A stretch of 64,000 nt of DNA from contig NZ_FNBG01000009.1 of assembly GCF_900102215.1 (NCBI RefSeq), forward strand, positions 85,844 through 149,843, given 5' to 3'. The stretch comes from Fontibacillus panacisegetis (GTDB lineage: Bacteria; Bacillota; Bacilli; Paenibacillales; Paenibacillaceae). The translations under genes were made by a program, and so were the position numbers. The notes beneath the pieces are model-generated. The model had not been told where the DNA came from and did not search any database. It worked only from the letters and a program-made list of their open reading frames with translations. Below are positions 48,405 through 57,646 of the stretch, piece by piece (the stretch's first letter is position 1; the number at the start of each line of letters is the position of its first letter).

Positions 48405-49187
48405 TCAGGCTTCTTGACCGATTGTTTCATCCACGATGCCGAGCTCTTCTTTAACCCAATCGTATCCATCACGTTCCAGACGTTCAGCCAATTCAGGACC
48501 GCCCGATTTCACAATACGACCCTGCATCATCACATGAACATAATCCGGAGTAATATAGTCGAGCAAACGTTGGTAGTGAGTAATGATCAAGAAACCACGA
48601 TCTTCATTGCGCATCGCATTAACACCGTTAGCTACGATACGAAGTGCATCAATGTCCAGACCGGAGTCAATTTCGTCCAGAACAACGATTTTGGGTTCAA
48701 GCAGCAGCATTTGCAAAATTTCGTTACGTTTCTTCTCACCGCCTGAGAAGCCTTCGTTCAAATAACGATGAGCAAATTCAGGATTCATTTCGAGTTCCTT
48801 CATTTTGCCTTCCATTTGACGGATAAATTTGATCAGAGATACTTCGTTTCCTTCACCACGACGAGCGTTGATCGCACTGCGCAGGAAGTCTGAGTTCGTC
48901 ACACCGGCAATTTCACTTGGATACTGCATGGCAAGAAAAAGACCGGCACGAGCGCGTTCATCTACTGCCATTTCAAGTACATCTTCACCGTTCAATGTAA
49001 CATTTCCGTCTGTTACCTCATATTTGGGATGACCCATCAGAGCCGAAGCGAGTGTACTTTTACCAGTACCGTTTGGTCCCATGATGGCATGAATTTCTCC
49101 ACCTTTTATTTCAATGTCGATTCCCTTAAGAATCTCTTTTCCTTCAATCGTTGCTTTAAGTCCTTCAACAGCAAAGTGCGTAGCCAT
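48405..49187 (-). CDS. sufC: SufC, scaffold ATPase
   Basis: 260 residues from ATG 49187, preceded by GGGAG at 8 bp (the frame opens at 49205). ABC ATPase with Walker A GPNGTGKST, signature SGGEKKRNEI, Walker B VVLDEIDSGLD and the His of the switch (ITHYQRLL). Its ATPase cycle drives the SufBC2D scaffold. First gene of the operon. Confidence 0.96.
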   Translation of the reverse strand: MATHFAVEGLKATIEGKEILKGIDIEIKGGEIHAIMGPNGTGKSTLASALMGHPKYEVTDGNVTLNGEDVLEMAVDERARAGLFLAMQYPSEIAGVTNSDFLRSAINARRGEGNEVSLIKFIRQMEGKMKELEMNPEFAHRYLNEGFSGGEKKRNEILQMLLLEPKIVVLDEIDSGLDIDALRIVANGVNAMRNEDRGFLIITHYQRLLDYITPDYVHVMMQGRIVKSGGPELAERLERDGYDWVKEELGIVDETIGQEA

Positions 49188-49288
49188 TAATACTGCTCCC
49201 TTCATTATTCAATTCAGCGTTAATTAGTTAACATTATACCATAATAACTATCAATTTAGAATTATTCTAATTAACAGTTGGTTGTTAA

Positions 49289-49307
49289 TGATTCTCAGTG
49301 ATTCTCA
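49289..49307. promoter_or_regulatory. TGATTCTCA direct repeat upstream of suf
   Basis: TGATTCTCA occurs twice, 10 bp apart (49289-49297, 49299-49307), about 100 bp before sufC. On the minus strand the TGAGAATCA units resemble degenerate Fur half-sites. Which regulator binds is not known. Confidence 0.3.
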
Positions 49308-49370
49308 ATTCATATTCTAACCTACTTTGTACACATAAGCAACGTAGCACGGGATGGAATAAATGAGAAC

Positions 49371-49398
49371 GGGCTTGACCGCAAATTCGGCCAAGCCC
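49371..49398 (-). terminator. Hairpin downstream of dps
   Basis: GGGCTTG…CAAGCCC stem with an inner GACC/GGCC pairing, 29 bp past the dps stop. The T run is weak. Confidence 0.5.
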
Positions 49399-49426
49399 AT
49401 CAGATAACTGTCTGCCAGCCCCTACA

Positions 49427-49903
49427 TTATCCAAGGTATGAGCGCAGCATCCACATATGTTTTTCGATATCGCTTTTGAAGCCAGTTAACAGGTCTGCGG
49501 TAACATCATCCTCCGCCTTATCTGCAAGATCCATGCCTTCTTGGAACGATTCAGACAGTGTTGCAAAATCTTCAATCAGATTCTGAACCATTGTGCTGGC
49601 ATCCTCATTGCCTGTCGCTTCCTGAATCGTTGCAATCTCCAAATATTCCTTTATCGTTGCGTATGGGCTACCCTTGATGGTAAGCAAGCGCTCTGCTACC
49701 GCGTCCATCTGTGCTGTAACTTCGTTATATAGCTCTTCGAATTTGGAATGAAGGGAATAGAAATTGCTACCTTTTACATACCAATGATAATTGTGAAGTT
49801 TGACATACAAAACGTTCAGGTTAGCCACCTGTTCATTAAGTACTTGTTCCAAACTCGTTTTATTAGCACTGCTTGTTGATTTAGAATCAGCTTTAGCCAT
49901 CAT
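49427..49903 (-). CDS. dps: Dps-family ferritin-like protein
   Basis: 158 residues. The intersubunit ferroxidase residues are seen in NLNVLYVKLHNYHWYVKGSNFYSLHSKFEELYNEVTAQMDAVAERL (His, His, Asp, Glu). A lysine/serine-rich head (1-17) may bind DNA. It forms 12-mers that oxidise and store iron with peroxide, protecting DNA, like MrgA. It starts at ATG 49903 (ATG 49900 also possible) behind GAGGG. It is monocistronic, next to the suf operon. Confidence 0.92.
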   Translation of the reverse strand: MMAKADSKSTSSANKTSLEQVLNEQVANLNVLYVKLHNYHWYVKGSNFYSLHSKFEELYNEVTAQMDAVAERLLTIKGSPYATIKEYLEIATIQEATGNEDASTMVQNLIEDFATLSESFQEGMDLADKAEDDVTADLLTGFKSDIEKHMWMLRSYLG

Positions 49904-50162
49904 AAATCCCTCACTTTCAACAATTTAGCTACATACAGCTTGTCTGTAAAGCAGCTTGACTCCTGCCAAGTTTGTGTCAAAACAAAAGCTTTCATACCTA
50001 TTGTAACAAAGCTGACCAAAAAGGCGAAGAGCTTATGTTCACATCTGTGAAAAAAATTAATCAAGAATAGATTATTTTTTAATGTTTAAAAAAAGAGATA
50101 CAAATACCCGATCTTTTTCGATATACTAACTTTAAATACTGTATTTCCGATCTTGCTACTTG

Positions 50163-50682
50163 GAAGTGATATTGTTGACACAATCACAATACAATGCGTT
50201 ATCCATCGAAAATGCTATAGCCTATGCAAAAAAAGTTCCAGATTTCTTTGCAGCAGATGCAATATTATCATGTGAAGAAATTGGAGATGGCAACTTAAAT
50301 CTCGTGTTCAGAACAAAAGATTCTTTAAGCGGAAAAAGCCTGATCATTAAACAAGCTCTCCCGTACCGCCTTCTTTTCTAACCCGGACTTGTGCAAAATA
50401 ACTGAAGATCTGATCTTCTCTGATCCTTACCGGAATTCCGATAACAATAATTTCACCGAAGATATCAGACATGAAACAGAAAAATTATGGAATGCCGCCG
50501 AGCTTCATTTCGAGGTTGCACTGCTGCGCGAGAAATTTCTGACTCATGGAGAAGCGTTGATTCACGGGGATTTACAAGATTATTATGTTCAAAAAGTACT
50601 GCAAGACAGCATCGGATTTGTCGGGTGCAGAGTAATCCGCCGTATTGTTGGACTTCCACATGGGTATGCTGACACATTGTAA
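50163..50682 (+). pseudogene. mtnK: mtnK (methylthioribose kinase) remnant
   Basis: TTG 50163 opens a frame for the MtnK N-terminus (…SCEEIGDGNLNLVFRTKD…SLIIKQALPY), then the frame is lost at a deletion. From about 50380 another frame encodes NPDLCKITEDLIFSDPYRNSDNN…LTHGEALIHGDLQ, the middle of MtnK, and after a second deletion [17 protein letters not shown], its end. About 100 and 80 residues are missing at the two joints. The kinase of methionine salvage is therefore inactive here. Confidence 0.8.
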
Positions 50683-50800
50683 TGCTGGTGGTCTCGCTAC
50701 GGTTAAATACGGAACGGCGTTGGCCCCGCTGTATCTAGCCAAGGAACAAGGTATTTCTTTAAAAGTTTTTGCCGATGAAACTAGACCCGTATTGCAATGA
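50666..50800 (+). pseudogene. mtnA: mtnA (methylthioribose-1-phosphate isomerase) fragment
   Basis: The frame [29 protein letters not shown]…[11 protein letters not shown] matches the conserved centre of MtnA; the first 145 or so and last 160 residues are gone. It follows the mtnK remnant directly, as mtnA does in intact mtnKA operons. The fragment has decayed through deletions with little change of the rest, so the loss may be recent. Confidence 0.8.
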
Positions 50801-51020
50801 TAGCTTGGCAAAATTGTTTACTGAAGCCCAGACCCCATAAAAGTGCATGCATTACAGCTTGTGGTAAAATAGAATCATTTTCTCTCAATAATTTTTTTCA
50901 TGTTTTCTAAGTCTAAGGGGCTATGATTGTACCTCAAGCGGTGCTATGATTAACAAGGATATCATTTACATCACATTGTATTTACAACATAGACTTATGA
51001 GAAGTATTTTTGGGGGAAAT

Positions 51021-51617
51021 ATGAACAGTCAAAATAACAATAACGATGGGGAATTAGGATTTTTATTCAACGTAGAAATTTTGGTCAAGGACGAAACTAA
51101 TGCCAAGGCGCTTCAATCACTTTTACATCTGCTGAACAATGCAAACAATATTATCGATTATCGGATTAACTCCGGAATCGAGCTCGGCGAAATTATTGAG
51201 TCGTTACTAAAGGCCAAGAAACAGTCACTTATTTCTAAATCCTACAAACGTTTAAAAGCAAACAATGAAGCCAAGAATCCTTCTGAAGATATTGTCAGTA
51301 AAACGGAACAACCAGCGCCACCACCACCCGCTCCAGCATCTCAATCCAATAAGAAATCAGCAGCACAGTCCAACACGGAACCTAATTCCTTTAAGGAAAT
51401 TGCCCAGAGCAAAGACTTTCAAGACTGGATTCAAAAATATATTTCTGGTAATCGGTTAGTTCGTATCGTTATAAAAAAAGGGGAGGAACGGATCAGCATT
51501 CCTTGCCGAATTTTAAACTTTCTTCCGGAGACCTACAATCTGACTGTGTACCATGTAGATGAGAAACAGGTCTACACATTTAAATTGAGCGAGATCGTTG
51601 ATTTTATCGATAAGTAA
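51021..51617 (+). CDS. Hypothetical protein with two conserved-looking ends
   Basis: 198 residues from ATG 51021, chosen because GGGGGAA is 3-8 bp upstream (the frame opens at 50946). A helical N-terminal part (20-90), a Pro/Ala/Gln-rich linker (about 100-140) and a C-terminal domain of alternating strands (LVRIVIKKGEERISIPCRILNFLPETYNLTVYHVDEKQVYTFKLSEIVDFI) that could be Sm-like. No family is recognised. Followed by a terminator. Confidence 0.6.
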   Translation: MNSQNNNNDGELGFLFNVEILVKDETNAKALQSLLHLLNNANNIIDYRINSGIELGEIIESLLKAKKQSLISKSYKRLKANNEAKNPSEDIVSKTEQPAPPPPAPASQSNKKSAAQSNTEPNSFKEIAQSKDFQDWIQKYISGNRLVRIVIKKGEERISIPCRILNFLPETYNLTVYHVDEKQVYTFKLSEIVDFIDK

Positions 51618-51641
51618 CATCAGTTATCATTTTGACAGCTG

Positions 51642-51683
51642 AAACGGCTGACCTCTTCATTCCCGAAAAGGCCAGCCGTTTTG
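51642..51683. terminator. Bidirectional terminator
   Basis: AAACGGCTG…CAGCCGTTT stem with a loop of about 20 bases and TTTT behind it; lies between convergent genes. Confidence 0.7.
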
Positions 51684-51692
51684 TTATATTAC

Positions 51693-52070
51693 TTATTTAT
51701 TTCTCCCTTTAACAGCTAGGGCAAACATCAACCAGCCGATCATAAAGGATACGCCGCCCAATGGCGTAATGGGTCCCAGCCACTTCCAACCTGCGATTGC
51801 AAGTAGATACAGACTCCCCGAGAATAGAATGATACCAAGAACAAAAAGACGATTCGCCCACAGCAATTTACGTGAATCCGCCCCTAGCCCGGCAGCGAAA
51901 GCAGCCAGAATAATACCGATTCCATGAATCATATGGTAATGTACACCTGTCTCAAATGTACCTGTAGCCTTCTCACCGATATTCGGTTCCAGTACGTGAG
52001 CGCCGAATGCACCCAAAGCTACGGAAAGTAACATGAGAATTGCACCGATTGCGACATATTTGCGTTGCAT
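51693..52070 (-). CDS. DUF423 membrane protein (YwdK-like)
   Basis: 125 residues from ATG 52070 (AAGGAGGGCGGG upstream; the frame opens at 52094). Four membrane spans and the family signatures LGAFGAHVLEP and ITPLGGVSFMIGWLMFA. B. subtilis YwdK belongs here; the function is unknown. Confidence 0.82.
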   Translation of the reverse strand: MQRKYVAIGAILMLLSVALGAFGAHVLEPNIGEKATGTFETGVHYHMIHGIGIILAAFAAGLGADSRKLLWANRLFVLGIILFSGSLYLLAIAGWKWLGPITPLGGVSFMIGWLMFALAVKGRNK

Positions 52071-52234
52071 GATCCCGCCCTCCTTTATCATCAATCATAA
52101 CTCACCCGGAACATTCTTTCCACAGCAATAGAAATTCACATAGCGGACTATATGCACAGAGTTGATTTTTTTGTGAATATGTGAAAAATTAATCATGAGT
52201 AAGTCTAAAAACTTAGAAGGGGATTTTATGTATT

Positions 52235-52609
52235 ATGGAATATCAATTAAATCATGCTGACTATCAGGTTCCGAATAAGATAAAGCATTCTGGACCTGGA
52301 ATTGCCTCATTCATTGTCGTTCTTACATCAATCTTGGGATACATCGCTGCTTTTGTCATCATCTCTACTATAGTGGTAGGTGTTATGGATCAATCATCCG
52401 ATGCTATCATAGAAAACCTCGAACAACATAGTGGCATCATTGGCGGAGGACTCCTCTTTATTATTTCTGGTATCCTTAATTTAATTGCACTCATTCTCGG
52501 AATTATCGGGCTTGCTACTAGAAGTAGAAAAAAAGTATTTGCCATCCTGGGTACCATATTATCCGGCGTCTGTTTTATTGGAATTATTTTATTATTTTTC
52601 CTCGTTTAG
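52235..52609 (+). CDS. Small three-span membrane protein
   Basis: 124 residues with a 20-residue polar head and hydrophobic segments at about 22-50, 68-92 and 99-123. Similar in plan to DUF4190/DUF4064 proteins. GAAGGGG is about 12 bp before ATG 52235, a rather long spacing. Function unknown. Confidence 0.6.
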   Translation: MEYQLNHADYQVPNKIKHSGPGIASFIVVLTSILGYIAAFVIISTIVVGVMDQSSDAIIENLEQHSGIIGGGLLFIISGILNLIALILGIIGLATRSRKKVFAILGTILSGVCFIGIILLFFLV

Positions 52610-52707
52610 TTATAATTTCGAGATCCCTACCAAATGAATAGATTTTAATAGCCTTCTCTTTTTGATAAAATATAATGTGCAGTAATCGAATTTTTAAGGA
52701 GAATATC

Positions 52708-53559
52708 ATGTCAAAAGTTAAAATATTCGCAGATAGCACTTCAGATTTACCCGCTTCATGGATCACAAAGCATGAGATCGGTATCATCCCTCTCTATGTC
52801 GTCTTTGATGATGACACATTTCGGGACGGGCTGGACATTGCCCCTATCGATATTTATCGTAGAGTAGCCGAGAAAGGAAACCTGCCTAAAACGACAGCTC
52901 CTTCACCCAAAGATTTTATGGATGCTTTTGCACCCCATATTGAGCAAGGTCAAGATATTGTCTACATCAGCCTTTCTTCCAGTCTGTCTTCGACATATCA
53001 AAATGCTCTGATTGCAGCTGATGAGTTTCCCGAAGGTCGGATTAAAGTGTTTGACTCTTTGAACCTGTGCAGCGGGATCGGCCTGTTGGTCATGAAAGCT
53101 GTTAGAGCAGCAGAACAGGGGCAAAGCGCGGAACAAATTTTTTCTATCCTAGAATCCTGCAGACCGCTAGTCGAGACTGAGTTTGTCATTGATACCTTGG
53201 AATATCTGTATAAAGGCGGACGTTGCTCGGGCATGCAGAATTTTATAGGAAGTCTTCTTCAAATCCGTCCTGTTCTAAAAGTGGTTAATGGCAGCATCAT
53301 TCCAGCGTACAAAGTGCGCGGCAAGAAAGAAAAAGCTGTTCAGCAAATGCTGGACAACGCCCTCTCCAACAAAGAAAATATGGACAATGATCTGATCATC
53401 GTTGCCCACACTCTCGCCGAGGAGGATGCAGCCCGTCTAGCTGCGATTCTAAGAGAGCAGACCGGTGCCCGCGAAGTAGCACTAGCTGAAGCCGGTTGCG
53501 TAATTTCAAGTCATTGCGGACCACATACTGTAGCCATTATGTATACTAAAAAAAATTAA
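52708..53559 (+). CDS. DegV-family fatty-acid-binding protein, copy 1
   Basis: 283 residues from ATG 52708 (AAGGAGAATATC upstream; the frame opens at 52675). DegV signatures: FADSTSDLP at the start, SSSLSSTYQNA near 94 and YLYKGGRCSGMQNFIGSLLQIRP near 170. DegV/FakB proteins hold fatty acids for the kinase FakA. A second copy follows at 53.6 kb. Confidence 0.9.
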   Translation: MSKVKIFADSTSDLPASWITKHEIGIIPLYVVFDDDTFRDGLDIAPIDIYRRVAEKGNLPKTTAPSPKDFMDAFAPHIEQGQDIVYISLSSSLSSTYQNALIAADEFPEGRIKVFDSLNLCSGIGLLVMKAVRAAEQGQSAEQIFSILESCRPLVETEFVIDTLEYLYKGGRCSGMQNFIGSLLQIRPVLKVVNGSIIPAYKVRGKKEKAVQQMLDNALSNKENMDNDLIIVAHTLAEEDAARLAAILREQTGAREVALAEAGCVISSHCGPHTVAIMYTKKN

Positions 53560-53617
53560 TCCAGGCATTCTGCTAGTAAATTCGGTAATAAAACAGACGT
53601 AAAAGGAGGCTCATGTT

Positions 53618-54472
53618 ATGGGGACCATTAAAATTTTTGCAGACAGCACCTGTGACCTGCCATCATCGTGGATTGAGGAATATGAAATAGGAATCATCCC
53701 TCTCTACGTAACGTTTGATCATTCAACATACAAGGACGGTGTCGATTTACATACACCAGAGCTATATCAAAAAGTAAAGGAGCTTGGCAAGCTTCCTAAA
53801 ACGGCAGCCCCTTCTCCCGCTGACTTTATTGAAGCTTTTGCTCCATTTATCGAAAAGGGACAACAGATTTTATACATTAGTTTATCCTCGGAGCTGTCCT
53901 CCACTTATCAAAACGCGATCATAGCAGGGGGTGAATTTGATGACGGTGCGGTTACCGTTTTTGATTCCCTCAATCTATCTACAGGAATCGGGTTACAGGT
54001 TATGAAGGCAGTAAGAGCTGCTGCAGATGGACAAAGCGTTACTCAAATTGTTGATCTATTGATTAAGCTTCGCCCTCAAGTTGAAACAGAATTTGTTATT
54101 GATTCACTGGACTATTTGTACAAAGGTGGAAGATGCTCAGGCATGCAAAATTTGGTCGGCAGCCTTCTTAAAATTCGTCCAGTCATCAAAGTGATCGATG
54201 GCAGAATGACTCCGGCATACAAAATCCGGGGCAGCAGGGAAAAAGCGCTCGATCAACTGCTGAACAACGCCCTGAATCTGAAATCTGAAATGGATAATGA
54301 CCTTATTTTTGTTACTCATTCCTTGGCAGATGAAGATGCTATATATCTTCAAAAGGAGCTTCAGGCTAGAACCGGAGCTAGAGAAGTCGCCACATCAAAC
54401 GCAGGCTGTGTTATATCCAGCCACTGCGGCGCCAAAACGATCGGAATTTTGTATACAAAATCAATCCAGTAA
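53618..54472 (+). CDS. DegV-family fatty-acid-binding protein, copy 2
   Basis: 284 residues, clearly a duplicate of the preceding gene (FADSTCDLPSSWIEEYEIGIIPLYVTFD; YLYKGGRCSGMQNLVGSLLKIRP), with AAAGGAGG before the start. Different FakB-like copies usually prefer different acyl chains, so the pair may widen the lipid range. It is followed by the 404-bp inverted-repeat element. Confidence 0.9.
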   Translation: MGTIKIFADSTCDLPSSWIEEYEIGIIPLYVTFDHSTYKDGVDLHTPELYQKVKELGKLPKTAAPSPADFIEAFAPFIEKGQQILYISLSSELSSTYQNAIIAGGEFDDGAVTVFDSLNLSTGIGLQVMKAVRAAADGQSVTQIVDLLIKLRPQVETEFVIDSLDYLYKGGRCSGMQNLVGSLLKIRPVIKVIDGRMTPAYKIRGSREKALDQLLNNALNLKSEMDNDLIFVTHSLADEDAIYLQKELQARTGAREVATSNAGCVISSHCGAKTIGILYTKSIQ

Positions 54473-54482
54473 AACATAAAAT

Positions 54483-54886
54483 AAGAGGCTGTCCCAAAAG
54501 TAGGGTTAGCGTCAAAACTAGAAATAGCGGTGCTAGGAAGATGATCCTGCACCGCTTGATTCCGCCACATTCTATGACTGTATCTCATGTGTAATATTGT
54601 CATGATGCGGAATTCCTGAAATTCCTGCAAATATACAGGCTTTGATCATGTAAAGCCTCTAAATGCCCTGAATTGCTGCAAATGTGCAGGCTTTCTCTAA
54701 GGATTCTCTTCAAACTAGTCTATTCCGAACCATATTCCTGCATTTTGGCAGGCTTTTGTTCATCCTTTCATGGCTACTTTTAAAAAAACTGTATTCTTGC
54801 ATCCTTTTCCTGATATCTTGCTTTTACACTGCTAAACAAGAAGCGTCCCTCAAAGTTATCTTAGATAACTTTTGGGACAGCCTCTT
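54483..54886. repeat. 404-bp element with 19-bp perfect terminal inverted repeats
   Basis: AAGAGGCTGTCCCAAAAGT (54483-54501) and its exact inverse (54868-54886) flank a non-coding stretch. Inside are a GCGGTGC…GCACCGC hairpin (54527-54555), four CCTGC/GCAGG-type repeat units (54619, 54670, 54732, 54791) and a near-palindrome AGTTATCTTAGATAACT (54854-54870). The right end runs into the last codons of the MocR-type gene and supplies its stop codon. It looks like a MITE-like insertion; the ends resemble those of some IS families. Confidence 0.65.
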
Positions 54887-56396
54887 GTTCTATATTCCTT
54901 GTACACTGCTCCTCCGCTTGTGCTAGCAGCTCTACACCTCTCTCAATTTGGAATTCAGTCATGTTGGCATACCCTAATAGGAATGATGCAGTCTTGGGCT
55001 TCGAGATAACAAAATACTCGCTAGCCGGATATACCTTTACACCGCATTGAAGAGCTTTATCAGCAATAAGCTCCTCCGTAACTTCTGTCTTGAGCTGAAT
55101 CAAAAGGTGAAGCCCGGCTTCATCTCCATAGGCAGTCACTCGATCTTGAAAATGTCGATGCAGTGACTGCACCAGACAGCTTCTGCGAGCCCCGTACAGC
55201 TTCCCCATCCCATTAACATGTCTGGCATATTGCCCTGAGGCAATAAATTCGGCGAGTGCCTCCTGCTCTAGCGTAGGAGTCATCCGGTTCGTGATACACT
55301 TAATTGCCAAGAAAGACTTGATGAGTGATGCCGGCATCACTGCATAGCCAATTCTAAGTCCAGGAAATAGCGACTTACTGAAGCTTCCAACATAGATTAC
55401 TCTACCGCTGGAGTCCAGACCTGCCAATGCTGACACCTTTTGCCCTACATAACGATATTCGCTGTCATAGTCATCTTCTATAATGTATGTATTATTTTTG
55501 TTAGCATAATCTAACAGCTCTATTCTTCTCTGCTGTGACATTGTCATTCCAGCCGGAAATTGATGAGATGGAGTCACATATATTAGCTTAACATCACCAT
55601 GGTTCCCATTTTGCTCGTTGATTATAGGCTCAATATCCTGAACACGAAGTCCTTCCTCATCGACTGGAACAGATACGACATTACCGCCTGCAAAACAGAA
55701 GGTTTCTCGTAATACTGGATGGGCAGGATCTTCTACGATCACCCGATCTCCATTTTTTAAAAACAATCTGGATATCATATCGAGAGCTTGTGTCGCGCCT
55801 GCCGTAATAATAATCTGATCTGGCACTGCAGGAATAGCTCTGGTAGAGCGAAGCAATCTTGCAATCTCCTTGCGCAGCCTGTACGATCCCTCGGCCGGTC
55901 CATAGCCTCCAAGAATATCTGGCGTTGCTTTCCGGCAAGCTTCAGCCAGCACTTTCTGCCAGCGATCCATAGGGAATGCCTCCCATGACGGAACCCCGTA
56001 TCGGAAATCAAATACCGCTGAGTTCTGCTGCTCATCGCTCACAATGGGTGGAGAATTGACCACTGATACAATATGCGAGGCATTAGTAAAGATATCATAA
56101 TTATTAACCTTCTGGGTTGCCTCCTGCCTGCTATTGTTTTCATTTGCAGCATTCTCAGCTATATAAGTACCCGCCCCCTTTTTCATGATCAGATATCCTT
56201 CTGATTGTAGCTGTTCATAAGCTTGTATAACGACGCTGCGCGATACTTGGAGCTGCTCTGCCAACAACCGTGTAGATGGTATAACATCACCATGATGTAG
56301 AACCCCCTGAAAGATCGCTTTGCGAATCTGTTCATAAATCTGCCTGTTGAGTGAAGTTTGAAGTTCTTTATCAAGTACAATTAACAGCTCGTACAC
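54861..56396 (-). CDS. MocR-type (GntR/aminotransferase) regulator
   Basis: 511 residues: a GntR winged helix (about 10-75, …IRKAIFQGVLHHGDVIPSTRLLAEQLQVSRSVVIQAYEQLQSEGYL) joined to a PLP aminotransferase-like domain (about 130-490) with the Lys in YVGSFSKSLFPGLRIGY. Relatives include PdxR and GabR. It follows azlCD by 16 bp and probably controls that operon, perhaps through an amino-acid-PLP adduct. The last codons (EQEAVPKVI) and the stop are contributed by the terminal repeat of the 404-bp element. Confidence 0.86.
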   Translation of the reverse strand: MYELLIVLDKELQTSLNRQIYEQIRKAIFQGVLHHGDVIPSTRLLAEQLQVSRSVVIQAYEQLQSEGYLIMKKGAGTYIAENAANENNSRQEATQKVNNYDIFTNASHIVSVVNSPPIVSDEQQNSAVFDFRYGVPSWEAFPMDRWQKVLAEACRKATPDILGGYGPAEGSYRLRKEIARLLRSTRAIPAVPDQIIITAGATQALDMISRLFLKNGDRVIVEDPAHPVLRETFCFAGGNVVSVPVDEEGLRVQDIEPIINEQNGNHGDVKLIYVTPSHQFPAGMTMSQQRRIELLDYANKNNTYIIEDDYDSEYRYVGQKVSALAGLDSSGRVIYVGSFSKSLFPGLRIGYAVMPASLIKSFLAIKCITNRMTPTLEQEALAEFIASGQYARHVNGMGKLYGARRSCLVQSLHRHFQDRVTAYGDEAGLHLLIQLKTEVTEELIADKALQCGVKVYPASEYFVISKPKTASFLLGYANMTEFQIERGVELLAQAEEQCTRNIEQEAVPKVI

Positions 56397-56412
56397 GATC
56401 TTCCTTCACCTC

Positions 56413-56712
56413 CTATAACATTTTTACAAGAACTGCTGCCGCAACTGATAATACGACTACAAGAAACAACGGGATTTTTTTGACCAACACAAGCAATACA
56501 GCAACAACACTTGCAGCGATACCGACAAGCGGGTTGCTTTCATCCACCTGAAACACACCGGGAATAGTAATAGCACTAAGAACAGCCAATGGTAATCTCT
56601 CTAAAAATGGATGCATCTGCGCACCATCACCCGCCTTATTGGCCAGAACTAACGGTAAAAAACGCAACAGCATTGTGATTACACCCATAACAACAATAAC
56701 GAGCATAATCAT
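56413..56712 (-). CDS. azlD: AzlD-type branched-chain amino acid export subunit
   Basis: 99 residues with three to four spans (MIMLVIVVMGVITMLLRFLPLVL…). The small partner of AzlC. Its ATG overlaps the end of azlC by 4 bp. Confidence 0.87.
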   Translation of the reverse strand: MIMLVIVVMGVITMLLRFLPLVLANKAGDGAQMHPFLERLPLAVLSAITIPGVFQVDESNPLVGIAASVVAVLLVLVKKIPLFLVVVLSVAAAVLVKML

Positions 56713-57443
56713 ATCGCTTCACTCCTAACCTTCTTTTGTTTATCTGGAACTCTTCCACCAGCCCATCCTCCGATCAGCATTGCAGCTATTATCGCAGCAG
56801 TACCCAGATAAGGATGCAGCAGCCACGAAGAGAGCGAGGCAGCCGCAAAGACCGCTAAACTCTTTCTGCTCTTGAGCAGCTCAGGAACGATAAGCACAAT
56901 CAGCAGCGAATACAAGGAGGTGTTCAGAGCAGGCAGCAAATCACCAGGTATGTACTCTGCCAGCAATATCCCCGACCATGTTGAGAGCAATGAGGCCGTA
57001 TATGGCAGCAATTCCAGTCCTGCCATATAGGAAACCGTCAGCGGTTTATTTCGTTCAATATTTTTACGTGACATTGTACTCACCGCGTATACTTCCTCTG
57101 TAAGTCCAAAACCTATGATACCTTTTTGAAAGCTGCTGCAATTGCTCCTAAGCTTTCGGGAGAAAGACATACTAATGAAAAGATACCTTAAATTAATAAT
57201 AAAAGTAAGAAGTAATATAATTGGAGCCGCTGTTCCTGCTGCCAGTAACTTAACCCCTATGAATTGACTTGCCCCTGCATAGACCACAGCAGATAACATG
57301 AAAACCTCCAGATCTCCCAAATTTAGCGCCTTGCCGATCAAGCCAAACGTCAGACAAGCAGGTATATACCCCATGACAATCGGAAGCGAATCAACGCATC
57401 CACGCTTAAATTGCTGTATTATGGATAGACTGTTTTCGTTCAA
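56709..57443 (-). CDS. azlC: AzlC-type branched-chain amino acid export subunit
   Basis: 244 residues from TTG 57443, a polytopic membrane protein with the AzlC signature (DSLPIVMGYIPACLTFGLIGKALNLG; SAVVYAGASQFIGVKLLAAG). With AzlD it exports branched-chain or related amino acids. First gene of azlC-azlD-mocR. Confidence 0.88.
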   Translation of the reverse strand: MNENSLSIIQQFKRGCVDSLPIVMGYIPACLTFGLIGKALNLGDLEVFMLSAVVYAGASQFIGVKLLAAGTAAPIILLLTFIINLRYLFISMSFSRKLRSNCSSFQKGIIGFGLTEEVYAVSTMSRKNIERNKPLTVSYMAGLELLPYTASLLSTWSGILLAEYIPGDLLPALNTSLYSLLIVLIVPELLKSRKSLAVFAAASLSSWLLHPYLGTAAIIAAMLIGGWAGGRVPDKQKKVRSEAI

Positions 57444-57570
57444 AATATCCCGCCTTCTTCTGAAATTTGTAACAAAGTCATTGTATCCTATATTTTTTTG
57501 TGTAAAATAACCAATTGTAGCTTACGGTACCATACCAATTCACTAAGTCTATCCAGGCAATCTGCCTGAC

Positions 57571-57629
57571 AAAAAAAAGAGCTGCCCTACAAGTAGAAGT
57601 TATCTACTTGGGGCAACCCCGGACAGCTC
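57571..57629 (-). terminator. Terminator of the hybrid kinase gene
   Basis: On the minus strand TGCCCCAAGTAG…CTACTTGTAGGGCA and an outer GAGCTG/CAGCTC pairing, then eight T residues. Confidence 0.75.
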
Positions 57630-57646
57630 GCAGCCTTTAGTGTGAA

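Noticed and set aside
50000..50162. SAM riboswitch ahead of the mtnK remnant
   Set aside because: The conserved S-box core and terminator were not found; the region is AT-rich promoter-like sequence.
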